From: CAVWGP01 sp963754645 | Lineage (GTDB): Bacteria; Pseudomonadota; Alphaproteobacteria; Bin65 | DNA: 64,000 bases | Direction: 5' to 3' | Assembly (NCBI GenBank): GCA_963754645.1 | Contig: CAVWGP010000012.1 | Location: forward strand, 744,001 to 808,000 | Position numbers and translations under genes: made by a program | Notes under the pieces: generated by a model | What the model was told of the DNA's origin: nothing | Databases searched by the model: none | Seen by the model: the letters and a program-made list of their open reading frames with translations, nothing else | Shown: positions 42,012 through 51,353 of the stretch, in pieces | Layout of the letters: the number at the start of each line of letters is the position of its first letter | Position numbering within the stretch: the first letter of the stretch is position 1

Positions 42012-43138
42012 AGCTGCGCGATATCGCCCATCGCATAGCTGTCGCGTCGATCGCGGGCGAAACTCGGCCACGCGCCCGCTTCGATCGCCACGCGGATGCC
42101 GCGCATCAAGTCTTGATAATGCTGTAGGTTGTGCTGGGTCAGCAGCATCGGCCCGAGCATTTCGTCGGCTTTGAAGAGATGATGGAGATAGGCGCGGCTT
42201 AGGCTTCGGCACGCGGTGCACGCACAATCGGCGTCGATCGGGCGCGGATCCTCGGCGTGGCGCGCGTTGCGGATATTGACCTCGCCGCGGCGCGTGAACG
42301 CCTTGCCGGTGCGGCCCATGCGGGTCGGCAGCACGCAATCGAACATGTCGATGCCGCGCGCCACCGCGGCAAGAATATCCTCCGGCCGGCCGACGCCCAT
42401 GAGGTAGCGCGGCTTGTCGGCGGGCAAGTGCGGCACCGTCACATCGAGCGCTTCGGCCATATCGGACTTGCTTTCGCCGACCGCGAGGCCGCCCACCGCG
42501 TAACCTTCGAAATCGAGCGCGGCGAGACTGGCCGCCGATTCGCCGCGCAATCCGGCGTAGACGCCGCCTTGCACGATGCCGAACAGCGCGTAACCCGCCC
42601 GCGGCCGAAACGCCGCCTTCGCCCGCTCGGCCCAGCGCAGCGATAACCGCATCGAGTCGCGCGCCTGCGGCTCCGTCGCCGGGAAGCTCGTGCATTCATC
42701 GAGCTGCATCGTGATCGTGGCATCGAGCAGATTCTGTATCCCGATGGCGCGTTCGGGCGTCAGTTCGATCTTGCTGCCGTCGAGGTGCGAGCGGAAGATC
42801 ACGCCGCGCTCGCTGAGCGTGCGGAGCGCGCCGAGCGACATGACCTGAAATCCGCCCGAATCCGTGAGAATCGGCCCCGGCCAATCCATGAAACGGTGCA
42901 GGCCGCCCAGCGCCGCGACGCGTTCGGCACCGGGGCGCAGCATGAGATGATAGGTATTGCCCAGCACGATCTCGGCGCCGGTGGCACGCACCTGATCGGC
43001 CAGCATCGCCTTGACCGTGCCGGCCGTTCCCACCGGCATGAAGGCGGGCGTTTCCGCCGTGCCATGCGCCGTGTGCAGCCGGCCGCGCCGCGCCGCGCCG
43101 TCGGTCGCAAGCCGTTCGATCCGGAAACCCGCGCTCAT
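42008..43138 (-). CDS. tgt: tRNA-guanine transglycosylase
   Basis: A 376-residue TIM-barrel enzyme that exchanges guanine-34 for preQ1 in tRNAs with GUN anticodons. The active-site aspartate lies in LTDSGGFQVMSLG (about residue 92), the second catalytic region in YLMGVGRPEDILAAV and GIDMFDCVLPTRMGR, and the zinc site in CACTACRSLSRAYLHHL near residue 304. Length is standard. It overlaps queA by four bases on the same strand, queA being the upstream gene. Confidence 0.95.
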   Translation of the reverse strand: MSAGFRIERLATDGAARRGRLHTAHGTAETPAFMPVGTAGTVKAMLADQVRATGAEIVLGNTYHLMLRPGAERVAALGGLHRFMDWPGPILTDSGGFQVMSLGALRTLSERGVIFRSHLDGSKIELTPERAIGIQNLLDATITMQLDECTSFPATEPQARDSMRLSLRWAERAKAAFRPRAGYALFGIVQGGVYAGLRGESAASLAALDFEGYAVGGLAVGESKSDMAEALDVTVPHLPADKPRYLMGVGRPEDILAAVARGIDMFDCVLPTRMGRTGKAFTRRGEVNIRNARHAEDPRPIDADCACTACRSLSRAYLHHLFKADEMLGPMLLTQHNLQHYQDLMRGIRVAIEAGAWPSFARDRRDSYAMGDIAQL

Positions 43139-44187
43139 GCCGGCCCCTCGGGCGCGCGCTCGAGCAGGCAGGCATCGCCGTAGGAATAGAACCGATAGGC
43201 TTCACGAATCGCGTGGGCATAGGCCGCCTTCATGCGCGCCGTGCCGGCGAAGGCGCAGACCAGCATGTACAGCGTCGAGCGCGGCAAATGGAAATTCGTC
43301 AGCAGTAGATCGGCGGCGCGGACGCGATAGCCGGGCACGACGAACAGCCGCGTTTCGCCGGTCCAGGCCCGGAGGCGATCGGCCTGGTCCGTGGCGCTTT
43401 CGAGCACGCGCAGGCTCGTTGTGCCGACCGCGACGATGCGCCCGCCCGCCGCCCGCGCCGCGACGATGCGCGCCGCCGCGGCCGCGCCGATTTCGCCCCA
43501 CTCCGCATGCATGACGTGATCGCGCAAGTTCTCCGCTTTCACCGGCAAGAAGGTTCCGGCGCCGACATGGAGCGTCACAGGCTCGCGCGCCACGCCGCGC
43601 CGGTCGAGTGCGTCGAACAATTCCGGCGTAAAATGAAAGCCCGCGGTCGGCGCCGCGACGGCGCCGGCATGGCGCGCGTAGATCGTTTGATAGTTCGCGC
43701 GATCCAGCGGATCGCCGCCGGCGGGGCGCTTGATGTAGGGCGGCAACGGCATGGCGCCCCAGCGTTCGAGCGCCGCGACAAGCGCGCTGCCCGCGAGATC
43801 GAACGTCAAAACCACCTCGCCGGCCTCGCCCTTGGCCGCAACAGTCGCGGCGAAATCCGGGCCGCAGATAACGCGGTCGCCCTCGGCGAGGCGCTTCGCC
43901 GGCTTGGCGAAGGCGCGCCACGTTGCCGCGTCCTCGCGCTTGTGCAGCGTGAGTTCGATCTTGGCCGTGCCGCGCCGGCCGACGAGGCGGGCCGGAATAA
44001 CGCGCGTGTCGTTGAGCACCAGAATATCGCCGGGGCGAAGCAGCGCCGGCAAGTCGCGCACGACACGATCCTCGAATGCGCCCTGCGCTGCCGGCACGTA
44101 CAACAGCCGCGCCGCGTCGCGCGGACGCGCCGGCTGCGTCGCGATCTGCGCGCGCGGCAGTTCGAAATCGAAATCGGCGGTTTTCAT
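43135..44187 (-). CDS. queA: S-adenosylmethionine:tRNA ribosyltransferase-isomerase QueA
   Basis: A 350-residue enzyme that transfers and isomerises the ribose of SAM onto preQ1-tRNA to form epoxyqueuosine. Family segments in order: DFDFELPRAQIATQPARPRD, LNDTRVIPARLVGRR, YIKRPAGGDPLDRANYQTIYA, GAVAAPTAGFHFTPEL and the C-terminal TNFHLPRSTLYMLVCAFAG. I chose ATG 44187 (MKTADFDF); longer in-frame extensions run into the divergent hpnC region. The TGA overlaps the tgt start by four bases. Confidence 0.95.
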   Translation of the reverse strand: MKTADFDFELPRAQIATQPARPRDAARLLYVPAAQGAFEDRVVRDLPALLRPGDILVLNDTRVIPARLVGRRGTAKIELTLHKREDAATWRAFAKPAKRLAEGDRVICGPDFAATVAAKGEAGEVVLTFDLAGSALVAALERWGAMPLPPYIKRPAGGDPLDRANYQTIYARHAGAVAAPTAGFHFTPELFDALDRRGVAREPVTLHVGAGTFLPVKAENLRDHVMHAEWGEIGAAAAARIVAARAAGGRIVAVGTTSLRVLESATDQADRLRAWTGETRLFVVPGYRVRAADLLLTNFHLPRSTLYMLVCAFAGTARMKAAYAHAIREAYRFYSYGDACLLERAPEGPA

Positions 44188-44251
44188 CGCGCGCGGCATA
44201 CCATGTCCCCGCCGCCGGCGCATCAAGGCCGCGCCTTGACAAGCGGCGGGC

Positions 44252-45127
44252 ATGTGTGCCCCTCCTCCGCGCATGACATCGGCATCGCAAGCGGTCGAAA
44301 CGCCGTCCGGCAAGGGCGCGGGCGACGAGAATTTTCCCGTCGGCTCGTTGCTGCTGCCCAAGGCGCTGCGGCCCAAGGTCGCGATCTTCTACGCCTATGC
44401 GCGCGCCATCGACGATATCGCAGACAATCCGGCGCTCGCGGCCGGCGACAAGATCGCGCGGCTCGACGGTTTCGATCGCGCGCTCACCGGCGCCAGCGAC
44501 GATCCGGCCTATGCCAAAGCGATCGCCGTGCGCGACCGGCTCGGCGCGGTCGGCGGCACGATCCGCCACTGCCGCGATCTCGTCGTCGCCTTCAAGCGCG
44601 ACGCGGAGAATCCGCGCTACGCGAATTGGCGCGAGCTGATCGATTTCTATTGCATGAAGTCCGCGGCGCCGGTCGGCCGCTTTCTGCTCGATCTGCACGA
44701 TTGTCCGGCGAGCCTCTATCCCGGCGCCGACGCGCTGTGCAACGCGCTGCAGGTCATCAATCATCTGCAAGATTGCCAAGCGGACCGCCGCACCCTCGAC
44801 CGGGTCTATCTGCCGGGCGACTGGCTCGCGGCCGAAGGCGCCACGATCGCCGATCTCGAACGCGCCGCGGCCACGCCCGGCCTGCGCCGCGTCATCGACC
44901 GTTGCTTGGCGGGAACCGAAGAATTGCTGGCCCAGGCGCGCCCCCTGCCGCGCCAATTGCCGAGCCGCCGCTTGGCGATGGAAACGGCGGCGATCCTGCG
45001 CCTGGCGGAAAAGCTCACCGCCATGCTGCGCCGGCGCGATCCCCTGGCCGAGCGCGTCGCCTTGTCCAAGGCGGGCCTGATCGCCTATGCCGTGCTGGGC
45101 GTCGGGCGCCTTTGGCTCGGCCGCTGA
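44252..45127 (+). CDS. hpnC: Hydroxysqualene synthase HpnC
   Basis: A 291-residue squalene/phytoene synthase-family protein. The Asp-rich motif ARAIDDIADNP near residue 50 and the second motif NHLQDCQADRR near residue 170 are present. In bacterial hopanoid pathways HpnC converts presqualene diphosphate to hydroxysqualene. The first ATG at 44252 and a second at 44273 are both possible starts; the conserved part begins after DENFPVGSLLLP. hpnD follows after 27 bases, and the gene is divergent from queA. Confidence 0.92.
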   Translation: MCAPPPRMTSASQAVETPSGKGAGDENFPVGSLLLPKALRPKVAIFYAYARAIDDIADNPALAAGDKIARLDGFDRALTGASDDPAYAKAIAVRDRLGAVGGTIRHCRDLVVAFKRDAENPRYANWRELIDFYCMKSAAPVGRFLLDLHDCPASLYPGADALCNALQVINHLQDCQADRRTLDRVYLPGDWLAAEGATIADLERAAATPGLRRVIDRCLAGTEELLAQARPLPRQLPSRRLAMETAAILRLAEKLTAMLRRRDPLAERVALSKAGLIAYAVLGVGRLWLGR

Positions 45128-45154
45128 GACACGCAAATCGAGGTCACCGCCATC

Positions 45155-46024
45155 GTGCAAGCGACATCCGCCACCGCCGATACGACCGATTTCGAGGCGC
45201 GCGAGCACGTGCACCACGTGGTCGCCGCCTCGCGCACGTCGTTCCTGCAAGGCATGCGCGTGCTGCCCGAGCCTCGGCGCGAGGCGATGTATGCGATCTA
45301 CGCCTTTTGCCGCGAGATCGACGATATCGCCGACGAGCCGGCGCCGACTGCGGACAAGATCGCGCGCCTCAAGGAATGGCGCCGCGAGATCGATCGGCTT
45401 TATGCCGGCGCGCCGCAAACGCTGACCGGCCGGGCCCTGCTGCCGCATGTGCGCGCCTACGGCATGGCGCGCGGCGATTTTCTCGATCTCATTGCCGGCA
45501 TGGAAATGGACGCGATCGAGGATATTTGCGCGCCGCCGCTGTCGCGCCTCGAGCTCTACTGCGACCGCGTTGCCGGCGCGGTCGGCCGGCTTTCCATCCG
45601 GGCGTTCGGCGCCACGGAGGAGCGCGCGACGGACGTCGCGCGCGAACTCGGCCAGGCCTTGCAGCTCACCAACATCCTGCGCGATCTGGCCGAGGATGCC
45701 GAACGCGGCCGGCTCTATCTGCCGGCCGAGATGCTCGATGCCCACAACATCAAGACGCGCGTTCCGGCGGAAATCCTGGCCCATCCCAATTTCGCCGGCG
45801 CGTGCCGCGATCTCGCGGCAGTGGCGCGCGAGCGCTACGCCAAGGCGGCGGCGGCGATGCGCAAATGCGCGCGCCGCCCGATGCGGCCGGCGGCGCTGAT
45901 GATGGCGGCTTATGGCGCCGTTCTCGGCCTGCTCGAACGCCGCGGATGGCAGCGCCTCGGCGAGAAAGTCAGCTTGCCCGGATGGCGCAAGCTGTGGATC
46001 GCGCTGCGGCACGGCTTGCTCTAG
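45155..46024 (+). CDS. hpnD: Presqualene diphosphate synthase HpnD
   Basis: A 289-residue squalene synthase-family enzyme that joins two farnesyl diphosphates into presqualene diphosphate. Motifs: YAFCREIDDIADEP near residue 50 and QLTNILRDLAEDAERGR near residue 170, both with the diphosphate-binding aspartates. The start is a GTG at 45155, preceded by GAGGT. It follows hpnC and precedes hpnE by ten bases. Confidence 0.93.
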   Translation: MQATSATADTTDFEAREHVHHVVAASRTSFLQGMRVLPEPRREAMYAIYAFCREIDDIADEPAPTADKIARLKEWRREIDRLYAGAPQTLTGRALLPHVRAYGMARGDFLDLIAGMEMDAIEDICAPPLSRLELYCDRVAGAVGRLSIRAFGATEERATDVARELGQALQLTNILRDLAEDAERGRLYLPAEMLDAHNIKTRVPAEILAHPNFAGACRDLAAVARERYAKAAAAMRKCARRPMRPAALMMAAYGAVLGLLERRGWQRLGEKVSLPGWRKLWIALRHGLL

Positions 46025-46034
46025 GGCCTCGACA

Positions 46035-47330
46035 TTGTCCGAGCCGCCATCCGCCGCGCGCGACACCGGGCCGCCGCGACCAGGCACGATCTTTGTCATC
46101 GGCGCCGGGCTGGCCGGGCTCTCGGCGGCGCTGCGTCTCGCCAAGGCCGGCGCCACGGTGCGCGTGTTCGAGGCGGCGGGCCACGCCGGCGGCCGCTGCC
46201 GATCTTTCTTCGACACGCAATTGGGCGTCGAGATCGACAACGGCAATCACCTGCTGCTCGGCGGCAATATTTCGGCGATGCGCTATCTGCGCGACATCGC
46301 GGCCGAGGACACGCTGTTGCGGCCGGCCACGGCCGCGATCCCGTTCGTCGATCTGGCCGGCAACCGGCACTGGACGATCCGGCCCAATGCCGGCCGCTTT
46401 CCGACCTGGATTTTCGCCGCCGGCCGCCGCGTTCCGGGCAGCGGCCCGGCCGATTATCTCGCGGCCCTGCGCCTCGCCTTTGCCGGCGCCGACGCGACGA
46501 TCGACAATGTCTTCGGCCGCACCGGCGCGGCTTATCGCGGTTTTTGGGAGCCGCTCGCCGTCGCCGTGCTCAACACGGCGGCGCGCGAGGCTTCGGCGCG
46601 GCTGCTATGGCCGGTGATGACCGAAATTCTCGCCAAGGGCGAAGCCGCGGCGCGACCGGTCGTCGCAGGACATGGCTTGTCGAAAAGCTTCGTCGACCGG
46701 TTCGCCGCCGCGGCCGGCGAGCGCGTCACGCTCCGCTTCAACGACCGGCTCCGCGCCGTCGTGCGCGACGGGGCACGCATCGCCAAACTCGTGTTCGCGA
46801 GCGGCGAGTTCGCGCTCGCGGCGGCGGATCGCGTCGTGCTCGCCGTTCCGCCGCAAATCGCCGGCGATTTGCTGCCCGGATTGACGGTGCCGGACGAGTT
46901 CCGTCCGATCGTCAATGTGCATTTCGTGCTCGACCGGCCTGTGGCGCTGCCCGGCATGTCGGCCGTGCTCGGCTTGGTCGGCGGCACCGCGCAATGGCTG
47001 TTCAAGCGCGGCACCGTGCTTTCGGTGACGATCAGCGCCGCCGAGCGCGAGGTCGAGTTCGATGACGAGCGGCTGATCGCCGCCGTCTGGGCCGATATCG
47101 AGAAGGCGCTGGCTCTGGCGCCCGGCGCGCCGCCGCGTTTTCGTATCGTCAGGGAGAAACGCGCAACCATCGCGCAAACGCCGACGCAGGTTCGCAAGCG
47201 CCCGCGCGCCGGCGCCGCCGGGCTCGGCAATCTGGCTCTCGCCGGCGATTGGACCGATACCGGCCTGCCGGCGACGATCGAGGGCGCCATCCGCTCCGGC
47301 GAAATCGCCGCTAAGCTCGTTCTGGGCTGA
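46035..47330 (+). CDS. hpnE: Hydroxysqualene dehydroxylase HpnE
   Basis: A 431-residue FAD-dependent amine-oxidase-fold enzyme that reduces hydroxysqualene to squalene. The dinucleotide-binding loop is FVIGAGLAGLSAALRLAKAG, followed by the GGRCRSFFD motif and, near the C-terminus, LALAGDWTDTGLPATIEGA, which binds the flavin. There is no ATG near the conserved start; the TTG at 46035, ten bases after hpnD, fits best. shc follows after 151 bases. Confidence 0.92.
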   Translation: MSEPPSAARDTGPPRPGTIFVIGAGLAGLSAALRLAKAGATVRVFEAAGHAGGRCRSFFDTQLGVEIDNGNHLLLGGNISAMRYLRDIAAEDTLLRPATAAIPFVDLAGNRHWTIRPNAGRFPTWIFAAGRRVPGSGPADYLAALRLAFAGADATIDNVFGRTGAAYRGFWEPLAVAVLNTAAREASARLLWPVMTEILAKGEAAARPVVAGHGLSKSFVDRFAAAAGERVTLRFNDRLRAVVRDGARIAKLVFASGEFALAAADRVVLAVPPQIAGDLLPGLTVPDEFRPIVNVHFVLDRPVALPGMSAVLGLVGGTAQWLFKRGTVLSVTISAAEREVEFDDERLIAAVWADIEKALALAPGAPPRFRIVREKRATIAQTPTQVRKRPRAGAAGLGNLALAGDWTDTGLPATIEGAIRSGEIAAKLVLG

Positions 47331-47390
47331 GGCGAACGGCTTGACATCCGGTCGGCCAGCGGGACATGGGTACCCGCCCCAGCTTGGGCC

Positions 47391-47422
47391 CGCTTGTCTC
47401 GCGGCCCGCTCGTCTCGCGGCT
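47391..47422. repeat. Short tandem duplication before shc
   Basis: CGCTTGTCTCGCGGCC (47391-47406) and CGCTCGTCTCGCGGCT (47407-47422) are adjacent 16-base units differing at two positions. They lie in the 151-base gap between hpnE and shc. No function is apparent. Confidence 0.4.
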
Positions 47423-47481
47423 CGCTCCCGGCATCCCGGCGACCGGGCTAACCGCTTGCACTGGTTGCGTATAGATCATCG

Positions 47482-49422
47482 ATGGACAGCATCGCCCCGC
47501 GCCCGCCAGACGAAACGCTTGGCGCGCTCGACACGCTTATCGAAGAGCAGGCCAACCGCCTGCGCGCTCTACAGCGCGCGGACGGACATTTCGTGTTCGA
47601 ACTTGAAGCCGATGTTTCGATTCCGGCCGAATATGTTTTGTTCCATCATTTTCGCGGCACCGTCGATCCCGCGATCGAACGCAAACTCGCGGTCTATATC
47701 CGGCGCACGCAAGGCGAGCATGGCGGCTGGCCGCTGTTCCACGGCGGCGATTTCAATATCAGCTCGACGGTCAAGGCCTACTATGCGTTGAAGCTCGCCG
47801 GCGACGACCCGCAGGCGCCGCACATGCGGCGCGCGCGCGAAGCCGTTCTCGCGCGCGGCGGCGCCGCGCGCTGCAACGTCTTCGCGCGCATCCACCTCGC
47901 GCTGTTCGGCGCCGTGCCGTGGCGCGCGGTGCCGGTCATGCCGGTCGAGATCACGTTGTTGCCGCGCTGGTTTCCGTTCCATCTCAGCAAGGTTTCCTAT
48001 TGGTCGCGCGCGGTGATCGCGCCGCTGCTCGTGGTGATGGCGCTCAAGCCGAAGGCGCGCAATCCGCGCAACGTGCGGGTCGATGAGCTGTTCGTGACAC
48101 CGGCCGAGGCCGAGCTGAATTACCACGTCAATCCGACCGGCAAGCTGCCCGGCCGCATCCTGCTCGTCGTCGATCGCTTCCTGCGCGCGCTCGAGCCGTT
48201 GCTGCCTGCGCGTCCGCGCCGGCACGCGATCGCGGCGGCGATGAAGTTCGTCGAGGAGCGGCTCAACGGCACCGACGGGCTCGGCGGAATTTTTCCGGCG
48301 ATCGCGAATTCAGTGCTGGCGATGGAGGCCCTGGGCTACGCGGCGGACGACCCGCGCCTGCTCGATGCGATCGCGGCGGTCGAAAAGCTGCTCGTCATCA
48401 AGGACGACGAGGCCTATTGCCAGCCTTGCGTTTCGCCGATCTGGGACACCAGCCTGCTCGCGCACGCCATGATGGAAGCGGGCGAGCCGGTCGACGGCGA
48501 AACCATGCGCAAAACGGCGGATTGGCTGCTCGAGCGCGAGATTAAAGATGTGAAGGGCGACTGGTCCTGGCAGAAGCCGGATCTGGCGCCGGGCGGCTGG
48601 GCGTTCCAATATCGCAACGACTATTATCCCGATGTCGACGACACGGCGGTCGTGGCGCTGGCGCTCGACCGGATGAACGATCCGCGCTGCCGCGATGCCG
48701 TGAAGCGATCCGAAGCCTGGATCCTGGGCATGCAATCCGCGAACGGCGGCTGGGGCGCCTTCGATATCGACAATAACAAATATTACCTCAATCACATTCC
48801 CTTCGCCGATCACGGCGCCCTGCTCGATCCGCCGACCGCCGATGTCAGCGGCCGGTGCCTGGCCATGCTCGGGCAACTCGGCTATCGCCACGACCACGCG
48901 GCGGTCGCGCGCGCGGTCGCCTATTTGAAAAGCGAGCAGGAGGCCGACGGCTCGTGGTTTGGGCGCTGGGGCACGAACTACATCTATGGCACGTGGTCGG
49001 TGCTGACGGCTTTGAATGCCGTCGGCGAGGACATGGGCCAAGCCTATGTGCAAAAGGCCGGGTCCTATTTGCTGCAATGCCAGCAGCCCGATGGCGGCTG
49101 GGGCGAGGATGGCGCCACCTATTGGCGCGAACGGCGCGGCGAATGCAAGGCGAGTACGCCGTCGCAAACCGCCTGGGCCCTGCTCGCCCTGATGGCCGCG
49201 GGCAGAGTTGGCGACCCAGCCGTCGAACGCGGCATCGACTACTTGCTGAAAGCGCCGCGCGACGGCGCGCGCTGGCGGGAAAATTGGTTTACCGCCGTCG
49301 GCTTCCCGCGCGTCTTCTACTTGCGATATCACGGCTATGCCGCGTATTTCCCGCTCTGGGCCCTGGCGCGCTATCGGAACCTCCTGCATGGCAATTCGCG
49401 CCGGGTCAATTGGGGCTTATAG
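47482..49422 (+). CDS. shc: Squalene-hopene cyclase
   Basis: A 646-residue monotopic membrane enzyme that cyclises squalene to hopene and diplopterol. The catalytic DxDD motif is D384-V-D-D (YYPDVDDTAV), and several QW repeats occur (for example QSANGGWGAFD, QQPDGGWGED). The N-terminal segment, HGGWPLFHGG and the loop around VSYWSRAV, matches the family. Length is normal. It is fifth-step gene of the cluster and is followed by hpnG seven bases later. Confidence 0.95.
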   Translation: MDSIAPRPPDETLGALDTLIEEQANRLRALQRADGHFVFELEADVSIPAEYVLFHHFRGTVDPAIERKLAVYIRRTQGEHGGWPLFHGGDFNISSTVKAYYALKLAGDDPQAPHMRRAREAVLARGGAARCNVFARIHLALFGAVPWRAVPVMPVEITLLPRWFPFHLSKVSYWSRAVIAPLLVVMALKPKARNPRNVRVDELFVTPAEAELNYHVNPTGKLPGRILLVVDRFLRALEPLLPARPRRHAIAAAMKFVEERLNGTDGLGGIFPAIANSVLAMEALGYAADDPRLLDAIAAVEKLLVIKDDEAYCQPCVSPIWDTSLLAHAMMEAGEPVDGETMRKTADWLLEREIKDVKGDWSWQKPDLAPGGWAFQYRNDYYPDVDDTAVVALALDRMNDPRCRDAVKRSEAWILGMQSANGGWGAFDIDNNKYYLNHIPFADHGALLDPPTADVSGRCLAMLGQLGYRHDHAAVARAVAYLKSEQEADGSWFGRWGTNYIYGTWSVLTALNAVGEDMGQAYVQKAGSYLLQCQQPDGGWGEDGATYWRERRGECKASTPSQTAWALLALMAAGRVGDPAVERGIDYLLKAPRDGARWRENWFTAVGFPRVFYLRYHGYAAYFPLWALARYRNLLHGNSRRVNWGL

Positions 49423-49428
49423 ACAGAT

Positions 49429-50238
49429 TTGTATAACGACGATCGGATCGCGCTCGCCATCGTTACCGGGCTTCGCCGCGAGATCACGATCGCCCTTTCG
49501 AAAGTGCCAACAGATACCGAACTTTTCGCGGCCGGCGGGCGCGCGGACTTGGCCTACGACCAAATCCGTCACTGGGCCGCCCAGACAAAAGTCGGCAAGA
49601 TCGTGAGCTTCGGTATAGCGGGAGGCCTGGCATCCGATTTGCCCGCTGGTACATCGATTATTCCCCGTCGGGTCATCGCGCCCGATGGGGCTATTTATGA
49701 TACGGACAAGTCTGTATCTAATTTTATGGCGGAAAGGCTTCCGACTGCCTTACGCCAGGATCTGGTGGGCATGGACAAACCGGTGGCGAGCGTCGCGGAC
49801 AAGGCCGCGCTGTTTCGGCGCCACGGGGCCGCGGCCTGCGACATGGAAAGCCATGGCGTGGCGCGGGCAGCGGCGGAGCTGAACATCCCTTTTGCCTGCC
49901 TTCGCGTTATTGCCGATCCGGCGACGCGCGCACTGCCGGCCGCGGCGCGGGCGGGATTCGGCGCCGATGGGCGGATTCGCGTATTGGCCGTGCTCGGGCG
50001 GCTGCTGGTGCGGCCGGGCGATATCGGTGCGCTGCTGGCGCTGGCGCGCGATGCGCGCTGCGCCGAGGCGGCCTTGAAAGCCGCGGTGACCGCGGGCGCG
50101 CTGAATTTCTCGATTGCGCGCCGCGCTAATCCGCGGCGGCGGCCGGCGCCTTGGCATCGTTGGACTGGGCCGGAAGCGGCAGTCCCTTGCCTTCGAACCA
50201 GCGCTTGTCGCGCGCCGTCAAACTCGTTTCCTTCATAA
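49429..50238 (+). CDS. hpnG: Hopanoid-associated phosphorylase-type protein HpnG
   Basis: A 269-residue nucleoside phosphorylase-fold protein. HpnG removes adenine from adenosylhopane to give ribosylhopane. The usual family segments SFGIAGGLASDLPAGT and DMESHGVARAA (substrate-binding Glu) are present, and CLRVIADPATR follows. The start is a TTG at 49429. Its last 113 bases overlap the convergent hpnH gene, and the final residues (ANPRRRPAPWHRW ...) look like antisense sequence. In the next frame a TAA lies at about 50127, which would give a normal length of about 233 residues, so a small indel near the end is possible. Confidence 0.8.
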   Translation: MYNDDRIALAIVTGLRREITIALSKVPTDTELFAAGGRADLAYDQIRHWAAQTKVGKIVSFGIAGGLASDLPAGTSIIPRRVIAPDGAIYDTDKSVSNFMAERLPTALRQDLVGMDKPVASVADKAALFRRHGAAACDMESHGVARAAAELNIPFACLRVIADPATRALPAAARAGFGADGRIRVLAVLGRLLVRPGDIGALLALARDARCAEAALKAAVTAGALNFSIARRANPRRRPAPWHRWTGPEAAVPCLRTSACRAPSNSFPS

Positions 50239-51328
50239 AATCGTAAACGTGCTTTTCGTGCATGATTTCAGCCGGGCGCGCCTTGCTCAGCTCGATCTCG
50301 GGCGCCATGGCGCCCTCCGTGCGCGGACCGCGCAACGCGACTCTGAGCGCCTTCAGCGGATGGGCGAAGGTGTCGGCGACCGCCGTTCCCTCGTAGCCGC
50401 AATGGACCATGCAGTTGGCGCATTTTTCGTATTTGCCGGTGCCGTAATCGTCCCACGCCGTGGTGTCCATCAGCGCGCGATAGCTCGTCGTATAGCCTTC
50501 GCCGATGAGATAGCAGGGCCGCTGCCAGCCGAATACGTTGCGCGTCGGCATGCTCCACGGCGTGCAGTGATAGTCCTGATTGCCGGCGAGAAAGTCCAGG
50601 AACAGCGAGGATTGGTTGAAATTCCAGCCCTTGCCCTTGCCGCGCCGGAAAATATCGCGGAACAGGTTCTTGGTCTTTTGCCGCGACAGGAAGTGCTCCT
50701 GGTTCGGCGCGCGCTCATAGGCGTAGCCGGGCGACGCATTGATACCGTCGACGTTCAGCTCGTTGGTCACGAAGCTGAAGAACGCGGCCATGCGCGGCAC
50801 GTCGATGCCGTCGAACAACGTCGTGTTGATGTTGACGCGGAAGCCCTTCGCCTTGGCGGCGCGGATCGCGGCGACGGCGATGTCGTAGCCGCCCTCTTGG
50901 CACACCATCTTGTCGTGGTGCGCGCGGTCGCCGTCGAGATGGACGGTAAACGTCAGGTAGGAACTCGGCTGGAACAGATCGAGCTTTTTTTCCAGCAGCA
51001 GCGCGTTGGTGCAGAGCGAGATGAATTTCTTGCGCTTGACGAGCTCGGCGACGATGCGGCCGATATCGGCGTGCAACAGCGGCTCGCCGCCCGGAATCGC
51101 GACCATCGGCGCGCCGCATTCCTCGACCGCCGCGATGCAGTCCTCGACCGTGAGGCGCTTGTTCAGGATGTGGTCGGGATAATCGATCTTGCCGCAGCCC
51201 GAGCAAGCAAGGTTGCAGCGAAACAACGGCTCCAGCATGAGCACGAGCGGATAGCGCTTGTTGCCCTTGATCCGCTGTTTCAGCAGATAGGCGCCGACGC
51301 GCAATTGTTGGATCAGCGGTACGCTCAC
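50126..51328 (-). CDS. hpnH: Adenosylhopane synthase HpnH (radical SAM)
   Basis: A 400-residue radical SAM enzyme that adds a 5'-deoxyadenosyl group to hopene. The iron-sulfur cluster cysteines are C38, C42 and C45 (RCNLACSGCGK). Downstream family segments include SIPGGEPLLH-like GGEPLLHADI and the C-terminal cysteine region GKYEKCANCMVHCGYEG, which may hold an auxiliary cluster. It is the last gene of the minus-strand group; ispH starts 25 bases upstream of its start. Confidence 0.94.
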   Translation of the reverse strand: MSVPLIQQLRVGAYLLKQRIKGNKRYPLVLMLEPLFRCNLACSGCGKIDYPDHILNKRLTVEDCIAAVEECGAPMVAIPGGEPLLHADIGRIVAELVKRKKFISLCTNALLLEKKLDLFQPSSYLTFTVHLDGDRAHHDKMVCQEGGYDIAVAAIRAAKAKGFRVNINTTLFDGIDVPRMAAFFSFVTNELNVDGINASPGYAYERAPNQEHFLSRQKTKNLFRDIFRRGKGKGWNFNQSSLFLDFLAGNQDYHCTPWSMPTRNVFGWQRPCYLIGEGYTTSYRALMDTTAWDDYGTGKYEKCANCMVHCGYEGTAVADTFAHPLKALRVALRGPRTEGAMAPEIELSKARPAEIMHEKHVYDFMKETSLTARDKRWFEGKGLPLPAQSNDAKAPAAAAD

Positions 51329-51353
51329 GGCATTCCCTCGGCGACGGTCGCGG

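Noticed and set aside
43507..46617. A 1036-codon open frame on the plus strand
   Set aside because: It covers the antisense of queA and shifts of hpnC/hpnD; the hpn genes read with motifs in their own frames.
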